This document shows, one piece after another, positions 19,350-28,461 of a stretch of DNA of 64,000 nt (position 1 is the first letter of the stretch; every line of letters begins with the position of its first letter). Both the position numbers and the translations under genes were made by a program. The DNA is from Nioella nitratireducens. GTDB lineage: Bacteria; Pseudomonadota; Alphaproteobacteria; Rhodobacterales; Rhodobacteraceae. Location: positions 1 through 64,000 of the forward strand of contig NZ_MNBW01000006.1 of the NCBI RefSeq assembly GCF_001879715.1, given 5' to 3'. The notes under the pieces are model-generated. The model searched no databases. It had not been told where the DNA came from and saw only the letters and a list, made by a program, of their open reading frames with translations.

Positions 19350-20555
19350 TCAGACGGTAAAGCCCACAAGGAACCGCGCCAGCAACGGCTGGCTCGCCGC
19401 GCCGAGCGAGCGGGCGTCGGGGCCAACGGTGCCCAGTTCGACCGCAGGGCGTTCCAGACCGGTGAAATCCAGTCCGTCCATGCGGGTTCGGACCTGCGCG
19501 ACAAGGTGTTCCCGCAGCGCCTGCGGCATCCAGCCATCCACCTTGATCGCCTCGAAATCTATCACGGCCATTGCCGCGTGGGCCGCGTGCGCGATGGCGT
19601 TCCCGGCCTCGGCGGCCCAAGCGTCGGTCAGGCTGCCGGGCACATCCCAGGCTTCGGGGTTTTCCCACAGGGTCATGCTGTCCAGCCCGGCCTCTTCCAT
19701 CTGGTGTTCCAACCCGACAAGCGAGGCGCAGTCCATCAGCTGGCAGCGGTTGCCGTGCAGGTCCGTTACCGGCATCGGCCCGATGGCCCCGGCGTTTCCG
19801 GTCGGGCCGCTGAACAGGGTGCCGTTCAGCACGACACCGCCGCCGATGAAGAAGGCGACGAAGAAATGCAGGAAATTCAACGGCTGGTCGCCGGTGCCAA
19901 AGACCAGTTCGGCACTACAGGCCGAAGTCGCGTCGTTCTGAAGGAAGACCTGAAGGTCCAGCGCGTCGGACAGTTCCTGTTGAATGTCGCGGTGTCGCCA
20001 AGCGGCCATGGTTTGCGGCTCGACCCCGATCATGCGCGGCCAATCCCAGAGCTGGAACGGAATCGCAATGCCAAGCCCGCCGATGCGGGCGCGCTTTCCA
20101 ACGGGCAACTCCTGCCGCAGCGACTCGACGGATTGGGTGGCAAAGGCCAGCACCTCTTCCACATCGGGATAGGGGTGAATGCGCTTGCGCCGGGACAGGA
20201 TTGTGCCGAGGAAATCGGTCAGGATCATCTCGGTTGATCTCCGGCCGACCTTCAGGCCAAGGAAAAACGCGCCTTCCGGGTTCAGCCGCATCGGCACCGA
20301 GGGTTGCCCCACCTTGCCGCGCTGTGGCTCGCCCTTCAGCAGCAGACCTTCCTCTTCGAGGCTGCGCATGATCACCGAAACCGTCTGCGCCGACAATCCC
20401 GTCAGGCGGGCGATCTCGGCCTTGGCCAAGGCCCCGTGACGCCGGATCAGAGTCAGGACCAGCCGCTCGTTCTGCGCCCGCATCCCGGTCTGGTTGGTGC
20501 CGCGGGTTTCCTTGATGGCAGCGGTCGCCGCTGTCTTGTCCTGCGCTGTGCTCAT
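19350..20555 (-). CDS. frcR: ROK family repressor, probable regulator of the fructose operon
   Basis: 401 aa. The N-terminal winged helix (about 30-80) reads GALAKAEIARLTGLSAQTVSVIMRSLEEEG. The ROK sugar-kinase-like domain follows, with FVAFFIGGGVVLNGTLFSG. The usual zinc-motif cysteines are not evident. GGGAGG lies 5 bases before ATG 20555. It is divergent from frcB and faces an inverted repeat at 20599-20629. In Sinorhizobium the FrcR protein next to frcBCAK has the same type and place, so a fructose-responsive repressor is the natural reading. Confidence 0.88.
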   Translation of the reverse strand: MSTAQDKTAATAAIKETRGTNQTGMRAQNERLVLTLIRRHGALAKAEIARLTGLSAQTVSVIMRSLEEEGLLLKGEPQRGKVGQPSVPMRLNPEGAFFLGLKVGRRSTEMILTDFLGTILSRRKRIHPYPDVEEVLAFATQSVESLRQELPVGKRARIGGLGIAIPFQLWDWPRMIGVEPQTMAAWRHRDIQQELSDALDLQVFLQNDATSACSAELVFGTGDQPLNFLHFFVAFFIGGGVVLNGTLFSGPTGNAGAIGPMPVTDLHGNRCQLMDCASLVGLEHQMEEAGLDSMTLWENPEAWDVPGSLTDAWAAEAGNAIAHAAHAAMAVIDFEAIKVDGWMPQALREHLVAQVRTRMDGLDFTGLERPAVELGTVGPDARSLGAASQPLLARFLVGFTV

Positions 20556-20598
20556 GATGGCCTCCCTTTGGAATAATGCGTGCGGCAAGGCAAGTCGT

Positions 20599-20629
20599 CA
20601 ATAACTAAATAAGAGTGATTTATTTATTG
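20599..20629. promoter_or_regulatory. Inverted repeat between frcR and frcB, candidate FrcR operator
   Basis: CAATAACTAAATAA (20599-20612) faces TTTATTTATTG (20619-20629), whose complement CAATAAATAAA matches the left arm apart from an inserted C. The right arm overlaps a TTGACA box, so a repressor bound here would block frcB transcription and could act on frcR as well. Confidence 0.65.
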
Positions 20630-20656
20630 ACAGGGCACCATGAGTCGGCCCATTAA
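20627..20656 (+). promoter_or_regulatory. Probable sigma-70 promoter of frcB
   Basis: TTGACA at 20627-20632 is an exact -35 box. CATTAA at 20651-20656, 18 bases further on, is the best -10 candidate. The -35 box overlaps the right arm of the inverted repeat and the frcB start codon lies 50 bases downstream of the -10. Confidence 0.55.
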
Positions 20657-20705
20657 GATGTCACTGGGCGATGAGGCGCCCTATGCAATTCTCTGGGAGG
20701 ACATC

Positions 20706-21728
20706 ATGACCAACACATTCAAGGCCGTTCTGCTTGGGGGCGCCGCTGCGCTCGCCCTTGGCACCGCCGCACAGGCACAAGACACCACCGCCTGCCTGAT
20801 CACAAAAACCGACACCAACCCGTTCTTCGTGAAGATGCGCGAAGGCGCGTCAGCCGCGGCCGAGGCTGCGGGCATCACCCTGCAAACCTATGCCGGCACC
20901 ATCGACGGCGATGTCGAAAGCCAGGTCGCAGCCGTGGAAACCTGCATCGCCGCCGGCGCATCGGGCATCCTGATCACGCCCTCCGATTCCCGCGCTTTGG
21001 CGCCGGTCATCGGTCAGGCGCGTGAGGCCGGCATTCTGGTGATCGCCCTCGACACCCCGTTCGAACCCGCCGACACCGCCGACGCGACCTTTGCCACGGA
21101 CAACTTCCGCGCTGGCGAGCTGATCGGTGAATGGGCTGCCGCGACCCTTGGCGAAGAAGCCGCCAACGCCCGCATCGCGCTGCTTGACCTGAACGCCTCG
21201 GAAGTGTCGGTCGACTACCTGCGCGATAACGGCTTCCTGCAGGGCTTCGGCATCGACATCATGGACCCGACCGACATCGGCGACGAAACCGACCCGCGTA
21301 TCGTCGGCAATGATGTGACCAACGGCAACGAAGAGGGCGGCCGCACCGCGATGGAGAACCTTCTCCAGGTCGATCCGAGCGTGAACGTCGTCTACACCAT
21401 CAACGAACCTGCCGCTGCCGGTGCTTACGAGGCGCTGCGTGCCTTCGGTCTGGAAGATCAGGCGCTGATCGTTTCGGTCGATGGTGGTTGCCCCGGCGTT
21501 CAGAACGTCGCCGAAGGTGTGATTGGCGCGACCTCGATGCAGTTCCCGCTGCTGATGGCCTCGCTCGGCATCGACGCGATCGTCCAGTACGCTGCGGACG
21601 GCACCCTGCCGGAAAACAGCCCCGGTCTCGACTTCTTCAACACCGGCGTTCAACTGGTCACCGACCACCCGGTCGAAGGCATCGAGTCGATCTCTTCGGA
21701 AGAAGCGCTGGACCTGTGCTGGGGCTGA
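20706..21728 (+). CDS. frcB: Fructose-type sugar ABC transporter, periplasmic binding protein
   Basis: 340 aa. A signal peptide (about 1-24, ending AAQAQ) precedes a type I sugar-binding fold: [51 protein letters not shown] and [17 protein letters not shown]. This follows FrcB/RbsB binding proteins. It captures fructose (and perhaps mannose or ribose) for the FrcCA importer. GGAGG stands 5 bases before ATG 20706. A stable stem-loop follows, typical where a binding protein must outnumber its membrane partners. Confidence 0.93.
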   Translation: MTNTFKAVLLGGAAALALGTAAQAQDTTACLITKTDTNPFFVKMREGASAAAEAAGITLQTYAGTIDGDVESQVAAVETCIAAGASGILITPSDSRALAPVIGQAREAGILVIALDTPFEPADTADATFATDNFRAGELIGEWAAATLGEEAANARIALLDLNASEVSVDYLRDNGFLQGFGIDIMDPTDIGDETDPRIVGNDVTNGNEEGGRTAMENLLQVDPSVNVVYTINEPAAAGAYEALRAFGLEDQALIVSVDGGCPGVQNVAEGVIGATSMQFPLLMASLGIDAIVQYAADGTLPENSPGLDFFNTGVQLVTDHPVEGIESISSEEALDLCWG

Positions 21729-21746
21729 TCCCCTAACGGACAAGAC

Positions 21747-21775
21747 GGGACAGGGCGGAAGGTTTCGCCCGTCCC
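21747..21775 (+). terminator. Stable stem-loop between frcB and frcC
   Basis: GGGAC-A-GGGCG pairs with CGCCC-GTCCC over 10 bp with one bulged A and an 8-base loop. No T run follows, so it probably protects the frcB mRNA end or causes partial termination and does not end the operon. Confidence 0.7.
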
Positions 21776-21845
21776 CACCAAGTCGTGATATGACCGGTGC
21801 CACCCGCGCGCCCGAGTCCGCACGCAGCCGTTAATGGAGGAAATG

Positions 21846-22934
21846 ATGGCGGAGCAACCTACCGCATCCGGCCAAGAGTACGAGAAGTCTCTGGGCCAAA
21901 GCGACGCGCGTGTCGCTGAGTTCGAGAAGAGACGGCACACCCCCTTGCAACGGGTGCAGCACATTCTTCATTCCAATCCCACCATGGTTCCGGTCATCGT
22001 TCTGATGATGGCCTGCGTTGCGTTTTCGATTATTGCCGGCGAGCGGTTCTACCGGCCTTTCAACCTTGGCCTGATCATGCAGCAGGTGTCGATCATCGGC
22101 ATTCTGGCTGCTGCGCAGAGCCTCGTGATCATCACGGCGGGCATCGACCTGTCGGTTGGCGCGCTGATGGTTTTCGCCTCGGTCGTCATGGGGATGCTCG
22201 GTGTGAACCTTGGCCTGCCGTCCGGCATTGCGATCCTTCTGGGGGTCGGTTTGGGGGTCACGGGCGGCATGCTCAACGGCTTCTTCGTCACCAAGCTGCG
22301 CCTGCCGCCCTTCATCGTCACCCTCGGCACGTGGAGCGTGTTCCTCTCTGTCCTGCGCCTTCTGACCGGCTCGCAGTCGATCCGCTCGCAGGATATTGAC
22401 GCCACCGCGCCACTGCTCAAGTTCTTTGGCCATCATATCGACATCGGCACCCCGCCCGCGGGGGCCCGGATCACCTTTGGCGTCCTGCTGATGTTCGCCG
22501 TATTCGGGGTGCTTTGGTATGTGCTGAACAAGACCGCATGGGGCCGTCACGTCTACGCCGTCGGCGATGATATCGAGGCCGCCGAACTGTCGGGCATCCG
22601 CACAAAGCGCGTGCTTTTGTCGGTCTACATGCTGGCCGGGGGCGTCGCCGCCATCGCGGCCTGGGCCTCTATCGGTCGGGTCGGCGCGATCTCTCCCAAC
22701 GGGTTTGCCGAGGCGAACCTGCAATCCATCACCGCCGTCGTAATCGGGGGCATCTCGCTTTTCGGGGGGCGTGGGTCCATCCTTGGGCCGCTTTTCGGGG
22801 CGCTGATCGTGGGCACCGTGGAAAGCGGGCTGCGGTTGGCCGGGCTCGACGTGCAATGGCAGATCTTCTCGATCGGCTGGCTTATCATCATCGCGGTCGC
22901 CATCGACCAATGGATCAGAAAGGTGTCTGCATAA
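21846..22934 (+). CDS. frcC: Fructose-type sugar ABC transporter permease
   Basis: 362 aa with about eight or more membrane segments and the RbsC/BPD_transp_2 features VIITAGIDLSVGALMVFASV and AVVIGGISLFGGRGSILGPLFGA. It has a long charged N-terminus of about 45 residues before the first helix. ATG 21846 follows GGAGG by 5 bases; the in-frame ATG at 21834 lies within the ribosome site. It ends in TAATG shared with frcA, so translation is coupled. Confidence 0.93.
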   Translation: MAEQPTASGQEYEKSLGQSDARVAEFEKRRHTPLQRVQHILHSNPTMVPVIVLMMACVAFSIIAGERFYRPFNLGLIMQQVSIIGILAAAQSLVIITAGIDLSVGALMVFASVVMGMLGVNLGLPSGIAILLGVGLGVTGGMLNGFFVTKLRLPPFIVTLGTWSVFLSVLRLLTGSQSIRSQDIDATAPLLKFFGHHIDIGTPPAGARITFGVLLMFAVFGVLWYVLNKTAWGRHVYAVGDDIEAAELSGIRTKRVLLSVYMLAGGVAAIAAWASIGRVGAISPNGFAEANLQSITAVVIGGISLFGGRGSILGPLFGALIVGTVESGLRLAGLDVQWQIFSIGWLIIIAVAIDQWIRKVSA

Positions 22935-23713
22935 TGTCTGCTGTAACTCCTGTCGTCGAAGGCCGCGGTCTCGTGAAGCGCTATGGCCACGTGACCGCTA
23001 TCGACCACGCTGACTTTGAACTCTTACCCGGTGAAATCCTTGCTGTGATCGGCGACAACGGGGCGGGAAAATCCTCGATCGTCAAGTCGATCTGCGGGGC
23101 CGTCACCCCCGATGAGGGCGAATTGCTGATCGAAGGCAAGCCGGTCCATTTCAACTCGCCCATCGAGGCGCGTGATATGGGGATCGAGATAGTCTATCAA
23201 AACCTCGCCCTGTCGCCCGCGCTGTCGATCGCCGAGAACATGTTCGCCGGTCGTGAAATCCGCAAACCGGGTTTCGTCGGTAACTGGTTCCGTATGCTCG
23301 ACAAGAAAGAGATGGAACGCTTCGCCCGCGAGAAACTGTCAGAGCTTGGGCTGATGACTGTCCAGTCGATCAACCAGGCGGTGGAGACCCTCTCGGGTGG
23401 TCAGCGTCAGGGCGTGGCCGTGGCCCGTGCCGCCGCCTTTGCGACCAAGTTCATCATCATGGACGAGCCGACCGCCGCCCTTGGCGTCAAGGAAAGCCGC
23501 CGGGTGCTGGAACTGATCAAGGATGTCCGGGCACGCGGGATTCCGATCATCCTGATCAGCCACAACATGCCGCATGTCTTCGAAGTGGCTGACCGCATCC
23601 ACATTCACCGCCTTGGAAAGCGTCTGTGCATCGTCGATCCGAAACAGGTGACCATGTCCGACGCCGTGGCCCTGATGACAGGGGCAATGCAGCCCGATGC
23701 CGTCGCAGCCTGA
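22934..23713 (+). CDS. frcA: Fructose-type sugar ABC transporter ATP-binding protein
   Basis: 259 aa with a single ABC domain: Walker A GDNGAGKSS, signature LSGGQRQ, Walker B FIIMDEPTAALG and the switch His in LISHNMPHVFE. Most ribose-type importers have a double ATPase of about 500 aa, but FrcA is single, as here. It energises FrcC from the cytoplasm. The start shares one base with the frcC stop. Confidence 0.94.
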   Translation: MSAVTPVVEGRGLVKRYGHVTAIDHADFELLPGEILAVIGDNGAGKSSIVKSICGAVTPDEGELLIEGKPVHFNSPIEARDMGIEIVYQNLALSPALSIAENMFAGREIRKPGFVGNWFRMLDKKEMERFAREKLSELGLMTVQSINQAVETLSGGQRQGVAVARAAAFATKFIIMDEPTAALGVKESRRVLELIKDVRARGIPIILISHNMPHVFEVADRIHIHRLGKRLCIVDPKQVTMSDAVALMTGAMQPDAVAA

Positions 23714-24323
23714 GGACATCGCCCAAACCACGCTGCCGCGACTTCTCTCGCTTGGGGGCGAGCGCAAGATCATCGCCGTGGCGGGGCCGCCGGGGTCGGG
23801 GAAATCCACGATCTCGGCGGCGCTTTGCGATGCGCTCACCGGCGCCGGGCGCTCTGCCGCCGTGGTGCCGATGGACGGGTTTCACCTCGATAACCGGCTG
23901 CTGGGTCCGCGTGGCTTGCAATCCCGCAAGGGCAGCCCTGACAGCTTCGACGCCGACGGGTTCGTGCAGCTCATCCGCCGGATCGGCTCGGGGCGTGACG
24001 TGATCTATCCCCTCTTCGACCGGGACCGCGACATCGCCATCGCGGGGGCTGGCCACTTGCCGCCCGAGGTGGAATTCGTTCTGGTCGAGGGCAATTACCT
24101 GCTGCTCGACCGCGCGCCTTGGTCCGGCCTGTCGCCGCTGTGGTCCTTTACGCTCAAGGTCGATACCCCGCTCGACAGGCTCAAGGGCCGCCTGCGCGAC
24201 CGCTGGGTCGAGCAGGGCCTGAGCGAGTCCGATGCCTGCGCCCGCCGCGACGCAAATGACTTGCCAAATGCCGAACTGGTCCTGTCGAATAGCCGGGACG
24301 CCGACCTGACGATTTCCAACTGA
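23697..24323 (+). CDS. frcK: P-loop kinase-like protein of the fructose operon
   Basis: 208 aa with Walker A GPPGSGKST, PMDGFHLDNRLL and FVLVEGNYLLLDR, the pattern of the uridine/pantothenate kinase group. In Sinorhizobium meliloti the fourth frc gene, frcK, encodes such a protein, and its exact substrate is not certain. It overlaps frcA by 17 bases. A true fructokinase of the PfkB family follows directly, so this protein may have a different role, such as phosphorylating another sugar or nucleoside. Confidence 0.85.
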   Translation: MPSQPEDIAQTTLPRLLSLGGERKIIAVAGPPGSGKSTISAALCDALTGAGRSAAVVPMDGFHLDNRLLGPRGLQSRKGSPDSFDADGFVQLIRRIGSGRDVIYPLFDRDRDIAIAGAGHLPPEVEFVLVEGNYLLLDRAPWSGLSPLWSFTLKVDTPLDRLKGRLRDRWVEQGLSESDACARRDANDLPNAELVLSNSRDADLTISN

Positions 24324-24337
24324 CAAAGGATGCCCCA

Positions 24338-25267
24338 ATGATCCTGTGCTGTGGCGAAGCGCTTATCGACATGATCCCGAAACCCACCGTCGAAGGCGGG
24401 CAAGAGGGGTTCGTGCCACATTCCGGCGGTGCCGTGTTCAACACGGCCATCGCGCTTGGCCGTCTCGGCACGCAGGTCGGCATGGTCACGGGGCTGTCGT
24501 CAGACATGTTTGGCCAGCAACTGACCTCCGCGCTTCAGGCCAGCCATGTCGATACCAGCCGCGTGATCCGGTCGGATCGGCCAACCACGCTGGCCTTTGT
24601 CAAGCTGACCGACGGCCATGCCACCTACTTCTTTTTCGACGAAAATACCGCCGGGCGGTTGATCGCGCCCGACGATCTGCCAAGCCTGTCCGGGGATGTG
24701 AGCGCGCTCTTTTTCGGCGGCATCAGCCTTGCCGTGGACCCCTGCGCCGACACCTACGCCACGCTGCTGGACCGTGAGGGAGCATCGCGCGCGGTCATGC
24801 TGGACCCGAATATTCGCCCCGGCTTCATCAAGGATGTGGACCGCTACCGCGCGCGGCTGGCGGCGATGCTGGCCGGAACCGATATCGTCAAGGTCTCGGA
24901 CGAAGATCTGAACTGGATCTTCCCCGGCCCGGAATCGCTGGCCGACAAGCTCGACCAGATGCGCGCGACCGGCCCCAAGGTGGTCCTTTTGACCCGTGGG
25001 GGCGAGGGCGCGACCGGCTACCTTGCCGATGGCCGCGCCGTCGCGGTTGCGGCGCCAAAGGTGCAAACCGTGGATACAGTCGGGGCAGGGGACACGTTTA
25101 ACGCGGGCGTTCTGGCAAGCCTGTCGGAACAGGGTTGCCTGACCAAGGATGGCATCGCCGCCCTGACCGAACCGCAGATCCGCGCGGCGCTGGACCTTGC
25201 CGCGCGCGCGGCCGCCGTGACCGTCACCCGCGCGGGCGCCAACCCGCCGTGGCGGGAAGAGATTTAG
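24338..25267 (+). CDS. PfkB family carbohydrate kinase, probable fructokinase
   Basis: 309 aa. PfkB signature 1 is seen around GGAVFNTAIALGRLG, and signature 2 is DTVGAGDTFNAGVL, with the catalytic Asp in GAGD. It would phosphorylate the sugar delivered by FrcBCA, giving fructose-6-phosphate. It lies 14 bases after frcK with AAAGGA ahead of its ATG, so it is the fifth gene of the operon. It converges with the histidine kinase gene, overlapping it by four bases. Substrate is inferred from context. Confidence 0.9.
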   Translation: MILCCGEALIDMIPKPTVEGGQEGFVPHSGGAVFNTAIALGRLGTQVGMVTGLSSDMFGQQLTSALQASHVDTSRVIRSDRPTTLAFVKLTDGHATYFFFDENTAGRLIAPDDLPSLSGDVSALFFGGISLAVDPCADTYATLLDREGASRAVMLDPNIRPGFIKDVDRYRARLAAMLAGTDIVKVSDEDLNWIFPGPESLADKLDQMRATGPKVVLLTRGGEGATGYLADGRAVAVAAPKVQTVDTVGAGDTFNAGVLASLSEQGCLTKDGIAALTEPQIRAALDLAARAAAVTVTRAGANPPWREEI

Positions 25268-26607
25268 ACCGAATCCGACGGGCCAGACAGCCGCAGCCGA
25301 ACCTCGAACCCATCGACGGCGCCGGGGCGCGGCGAGCGCAGTTCAAGGTGGCTGCCGCTGCGTTCTGCGATGGCGTCCACGATCGCCAGTCCCAACCCGC
25401 TGCCATCGGCCTCGGACCCGGCCCGTTCGAACCGCCCGGTCAGGCTGGCCAAGGCCTCGGGCGTCATCAGGGGCGAGTCGTTTGCGACCGAGAAAAACCC
25501 CGTCTCCGACAAGCTGACCAGGACCGGCGTGCCGTCTCGTCCATGGCGCAGGGCGTTTTCCACCAGATTGCGGCACAGAATGCCGAAGGCGTCGGGGTCA
25601 AGGTCGGACAGAACCGGGCGGTCGGGCAGGCTCAACTCGATGCGGCCCGCGCCACCGCCCGAGCGTTCGATATCCTCCACCACGATTTGCGCCACCGGGC
25701 GCAGGTCGCTGGACCCGTCCATCCGCAGCCGTCCGCCCTCGGCGCGGGCCAGTTGCATCAGCCGTTCCGCCAGCCGGGTCAGCCGTTTCAGCGTTGACTC
25801 GATATCAGCGGCCCGTTGTCCGGCGGCAGGGTCTTGGGTCTCGGCGCGCAGTCTCTGCGCCTGAGCGATCGCCCCCGCCAGCGGTGTCCGCAATTCATGC
25901 GCGGCATTGGCGGCAAAGCTGCGCTCTGCATCGAAGGCGGCCCGCAGCCGGTCGAGCAGGGCGTTCAGCGTCTCGGCCACCGGCGCGATTTCGGACGGCA
26001 GGCCAGGGGCGGGAACCGGCGACATGTCGCGCGCGGTTCGGTCCGCCAGCGCATCGCGGAACCGGCGCAACGGGCCAAGGCTGGTGCGCACCGCAAGGAT
26101 GACCGCGATCAGCGCGATGGGGATCACCAGGAACAGCGGCAGCCCAAGCGCCATGCGCATTTCGCGCGCCGCCGCGTGACGGTGGGCCAGCGGCTCGGCC
26201 ACGGTGATGCGGATCGTGCCTTGCACAGCGTCCTGGTTGTAGAAGCGGAACGCGTCATTCTGGCTGAATCCGGCCCCTTCATAGGGCGGGAAGACCATCG
26301 GGTCGGCATTGTGGGATTGCATCAGCACACGCCCTCCCACATCGCGCACCACATAGGTGAACAGTTCGTCATGCTGGCGCACGTCGCCGATATGTTGTGG
26401 GCTGGTCAGGTCCTCGCGCCCCAGCAGGTCCACCACCGCGAGCGGCAGAATGCGCTGCGCCGTTTCACGCAGGGCCGAATCGAAGACCTCGTCCATCTCG
26501 TTGCGCAGCACCAGCGCGGTGACCGACGCCGCCGTGATCCAAAGGACCGTCATCAGGATGCCGATCCCCAGCCCAAGCCGCAGTTGCAGGCTGGCACCGG
26601 GCCTCAT
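25264..26607 (-). CDS. Sensor histidine kinase (QseC/TctE type)
   Basis: 447 aa. Two membrane helices (about 10-33 and 156-174) flank a sensor loop of some 120 residues, followed by a HAMP linker. The phospho-acceptor His is about residue 238 in FAANAAHELRTPLAG. The N box is LCRNLVENALRHGRDG and the G box GSGLGLAIVDAIAER. Its ATG overlaps the response regulator stop as ATGA. It is the sensor for the regulator next door and probably responds to an envelope signal, perhaps a metal or redox cue given the neighbouring redox genes. Confidence 0.93.
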   Translation of the reverse strand: MRPGASLQLRLGLGIGILMTVLWITAASVTALVLRNEMDEVFDSALRETAQRILPLAVVDLLGREDLTSPQHIGDVRQHDELFTYVVRDVGGRVLMQSHNADPMVFPPYEGAGFSQNDAFRFYNQDAVQGTIRITVAEPLAHRHAAAREMRMALGLPLFLVIPIALIAVILAVRTSLGPLRRFRDALADRTARDMSPVPAPGLPSEIAPVAETLNALLDRLRAAFDAERSFAANAAHELRTPLAGAIAQAQRLRAETQDPAAGQRAADIESTLKRLTRLAERLMQLARAEGGRLRMDGSSDLRPVAQIVVEDIERSGGGAGRIELSLPDRPVLSDLDPDAFGILCRNLVENALRHGRDGTPVLVSLSETGFFSVANDSPLMTPEALASLTGRFERAGSEADGSGLGLAIVDAIAERSGSHLELRSPRPGAVDGFEVRLRLSGPSDSV

Positions 26608-27263
26608 GCGGTGCCCAGCCGATAGCCCATTCCGCGCTCGGTCTGGATCACGGCGGACCCCAGCTTCTTGCGCAACCGGCTGACATGCACCTCGATGGTA
26701 TTGCTCTCGATCTCCGCCCCGAAGGCATAAAGCTTGTCTTCCAGCTGTGCCTTGGACAGCAATTGCCCCGGTCGCCCGAGGAAGGCTTCGAACAGCGCCC
26801 ATTCCCGTGCGGTCAGCTGCACCGGCTTGCCATTGTGCAGGATACTGCGGGCGGCGAGGTCGATTTCCAGCGGGCCATGGGTGATGATCGGGTTGGGGTT
26901 GCCCGCGTAACGCCGGGCGACCGATCCGATCCGCGCCGACAATTCGGCCAGGTCGAAGGGTTTCACCAGATAGTCGTCCGCGCCTGCATTCAACCCCTCG
27001 ATCCGGTCGGAAATCTGGTCCAGCGCGGTCAGGACAATGACCGGCGTGACACTGCCCCGCCCCCGCAGCGATTTGAGAAAGCCGATCCCGCGTCCGTCCG
27101 GCAGCATGAGATCCAGCAAGATCAGGTCATAGGCCGCGCCCGCCACGGCATCGCCTGCCGCATCCAGCCGCGTGACCCAGTCCACTGAATGGCCATCGCC
27201 CGCGATCTGGTCACGCACGGCGGCACCCAGGACGGTATCGTCTTCTACAAGCAGAATGCGCAT
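26604..27263 (-). CDS. OmpR/PhoB family response regulator
   Basis: 219 aa. The receiver domain has the acidic pair in VEDDTVLG, the phosphorylated Asp in ILLDLMLPDGRG and Lys in DDYLVKPF. The winged helix ends with TIEVHVSRLRKKLG and the typical GMGYRL. It is cognate to the kinase with which it overlaps. Divergent from the PepSY gene, it faces an 11-bp-spaced direct repeat at 27312-27329 that recurs at 28462-28479, which fits binding by this family as tandem dimers. Confidence 0.94.
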   Translation of the reverse strand: MRILLVEDDTVLGAAVRDQIAGDGHSVDWVTRLDAAGDAVAGAAYDLILLDLMLPDGRGIGFLKSLRGRGSVTPVIVLTALDQISDRIEGLNAGADDYLVKPFDLAELSARIGSVARRYAGNPNPIITHGPLEIDLAARSILHNGKPVQLTAREWALFEAFLGRPGQLLSKAQLEDKLYAFGAEIESNTIEVHVSRLRKKLGSAVIQTERGMGYRLGTA

Positions 27264-27311
27264 GTATCGGGTCGTCCTCTTTCCTGTTCACGCTATCTTT
27301 TGCGCTGCCCG

Positions 27312-27329
27312 CCTGACGACAAGCTGACG
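27312..27329 (+). promoter_or_regulatory. Candidate response-regulator site, copy 1 (direct repeat)
   Basis: The sequence CCTGACGACAAGCTGACG has CTGAC at 27313 and again at 27324, exactly 11 bases apart. The same layout occurs at 28462-28479; 14 of 18 positions are identical. OmpR/PhoB regulators bind direct repeats with this spacing. It lies between the divergent regulator and PepSY genes, with an inverted CTGTCAG at 27354. Confidence 0.65.
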
Positions 27330-27411
27330 GGCGAATTGCACTGGCTTCAGTCTCCTGTCAGATTCGCAGGGCATCTACAGGGTCAAGCTGGCCTAAAGCG
27401 GAGTGTGGCCC

Positions 27412-27747
27412 ATGACGAAAACGCTGACAATCGCAACCTTCCTCACCGCGATGATATCGGGTGGGGCGGCGCTGGCGAGTGACGATTGCTACGAACCGAT
27501 GGCCAATTGGCAACCGCGCGGCGCGGTTGCCGATTTCGCGATGGACGCCGGTTGGCTCGTGCACCGGATCAAGATCGACGATGGCTGTTATGAAATTCAG
27601 GCCGTCGATGCCGAGGGCCGCCAGATCGAGATCACGCTGAACCCGGCGACACTGGAAATCCTCGATTTCGAGTACGAAGATCACCACGACGACGATGACC
27701 AGTCTCACGGCAGCTCTCACGATGGTGAAGGCGACACCCATGACTGA
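27412..27747 (+). CDS. Small exported PepSY-domain protein
   Basis: 111 aa. A signal peptide (about 1-25, ending ALAS) is followed by a PepSY-like domain (about 35-90) with GCYEIQAVDAEGRQIEITLNP. The tail is rich in Asp and His (HHDDDDQSHGSSHDGE), a plausible metal-binding end. PepSY proteins are periplasmic, and their role in redox clusters is unsettled. The gene is divergent from the two-component system and overlaps the cytochrome gene by eight bases. Confidence 0.85.
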   Translation: MTKTLTIATFLTAMISGGAALASDDCYEPMANWQPRGAVADFAMDAGWLVHRIKIDDGCYEIQAVDAEGRQIEITLNPATLEILDFEYEDHHDDDDQSHGSSHDGEGDTHD

Positions 27748-28360
27748 GACCGTGCGCGTCTGGGATCCGCTGCTGCGCCTGTTCCATTGGGCGCTTGTGA
27801 TCAGCTTTGCCGTCGCATGGCTGAGCTCTGAAGAGTCGCAAGGCCTGCATGAACTGGCGGGCTACGTGGTGGCCGGGCTGCTGGCCTTCCGCCTTGTCTG
27901 GGGTCTGGTCGGCGGGCGCTATGCCCGGTTTTCGCAGTTCCTGCGCGGCCCGGTCACGACGCTGGCGTATCTGCGCGACATGGTGACAGGCCGCGAAAAG
28001 CGCCATATCGGCCATAACCCGGCAGGTGCCGCGATGATCGTGGCGTTGGTCCTGTCGCTCTCGGCGACCGCCTACACAGGCTGGTTGATGGCCGATCAAA
28101 CCCGGATCGCCCTTGTGCCGCAGATCGTCACGATGGCCCATGCGGATGAAGACGGCGAATACGGCGAATACCGGGAATACGGCGAATCCGGCGGCGGATC
28201 GGCCGGCGACCTGCACGAAGTCTTTGCGAATCTCACCCTGCTGCTGGTCGCCTTGCATGTCGGCGGCGTTGTCCTCGCCTCGATCCGTCACAAGGAAAAT
28301 CTGGCGCGCGCCATGGTCACTGGCCGCAAGCGTGCCGCCGAGCCGGGCGATATCGCCTGA
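27740..28360 (+). CDS. Cytochrome b561 / Ni-Fe hydrogenase b-type membrane cytochrome
   Basis: 206 aa with four membrane segments. MTETVRVWDPLLRLFHWALVISF is the start of this family, with a heme-ligand His in RLFHW. A second His is in GLHELAGY, and further candidates are in FANLTLLLVALHVGG. Such cytochromes pass electrons across the inner membrane between quinol or a partner and the periplasm. A loop near residue 145 has repeated GEY (EDGEYGEYREYGES). ATG 27740 is within the PepSY gene end, implying coupling. A terminator follows at 28401. Confidence 0.9.
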   Translation: MTETVRVWDPLLRLFHWALVISFAVAWLSSEESQGLHELAGYVVAGLLAFRLVWGLVGGRYARFSQFLRGPVTTLAYLRDMVTGREKRHIGHNPAGAAMIVALVLSLSATAYTGWLMADQTRIALVPQIVTMAHADEDGEYGEYREYGESGGGSAGDLHEVFANLTLLLVALHVGGVVLASIRHKENLARAMVTGRKRAAEPGDIA

Positions 28361-28400
28361 CATGTCCCCAAGGGCTTGCTTCGTCCCTCGCCCTTGACTG

Positions 28401-28433
28401 AGCCCCGTGTTGCCCAAGCACGGGGCTCTTTTT
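28401..28433 (+). terminator. Rho-independent terminator after the cytochrome gene
   Basis: AGCCCCGTG (28401-28409) pairs perfectly with CACGGGGCT (28419-28427) across a 9-base loop, followed by CTTTTT. It ends the PepSY-cytochrome transcript, so the next gene needs its own promoter. Confidence 0.92.
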
Positions 28434-28461
28434 ATGGGCGCCGCCCGGCGGCTGGTGCGTT

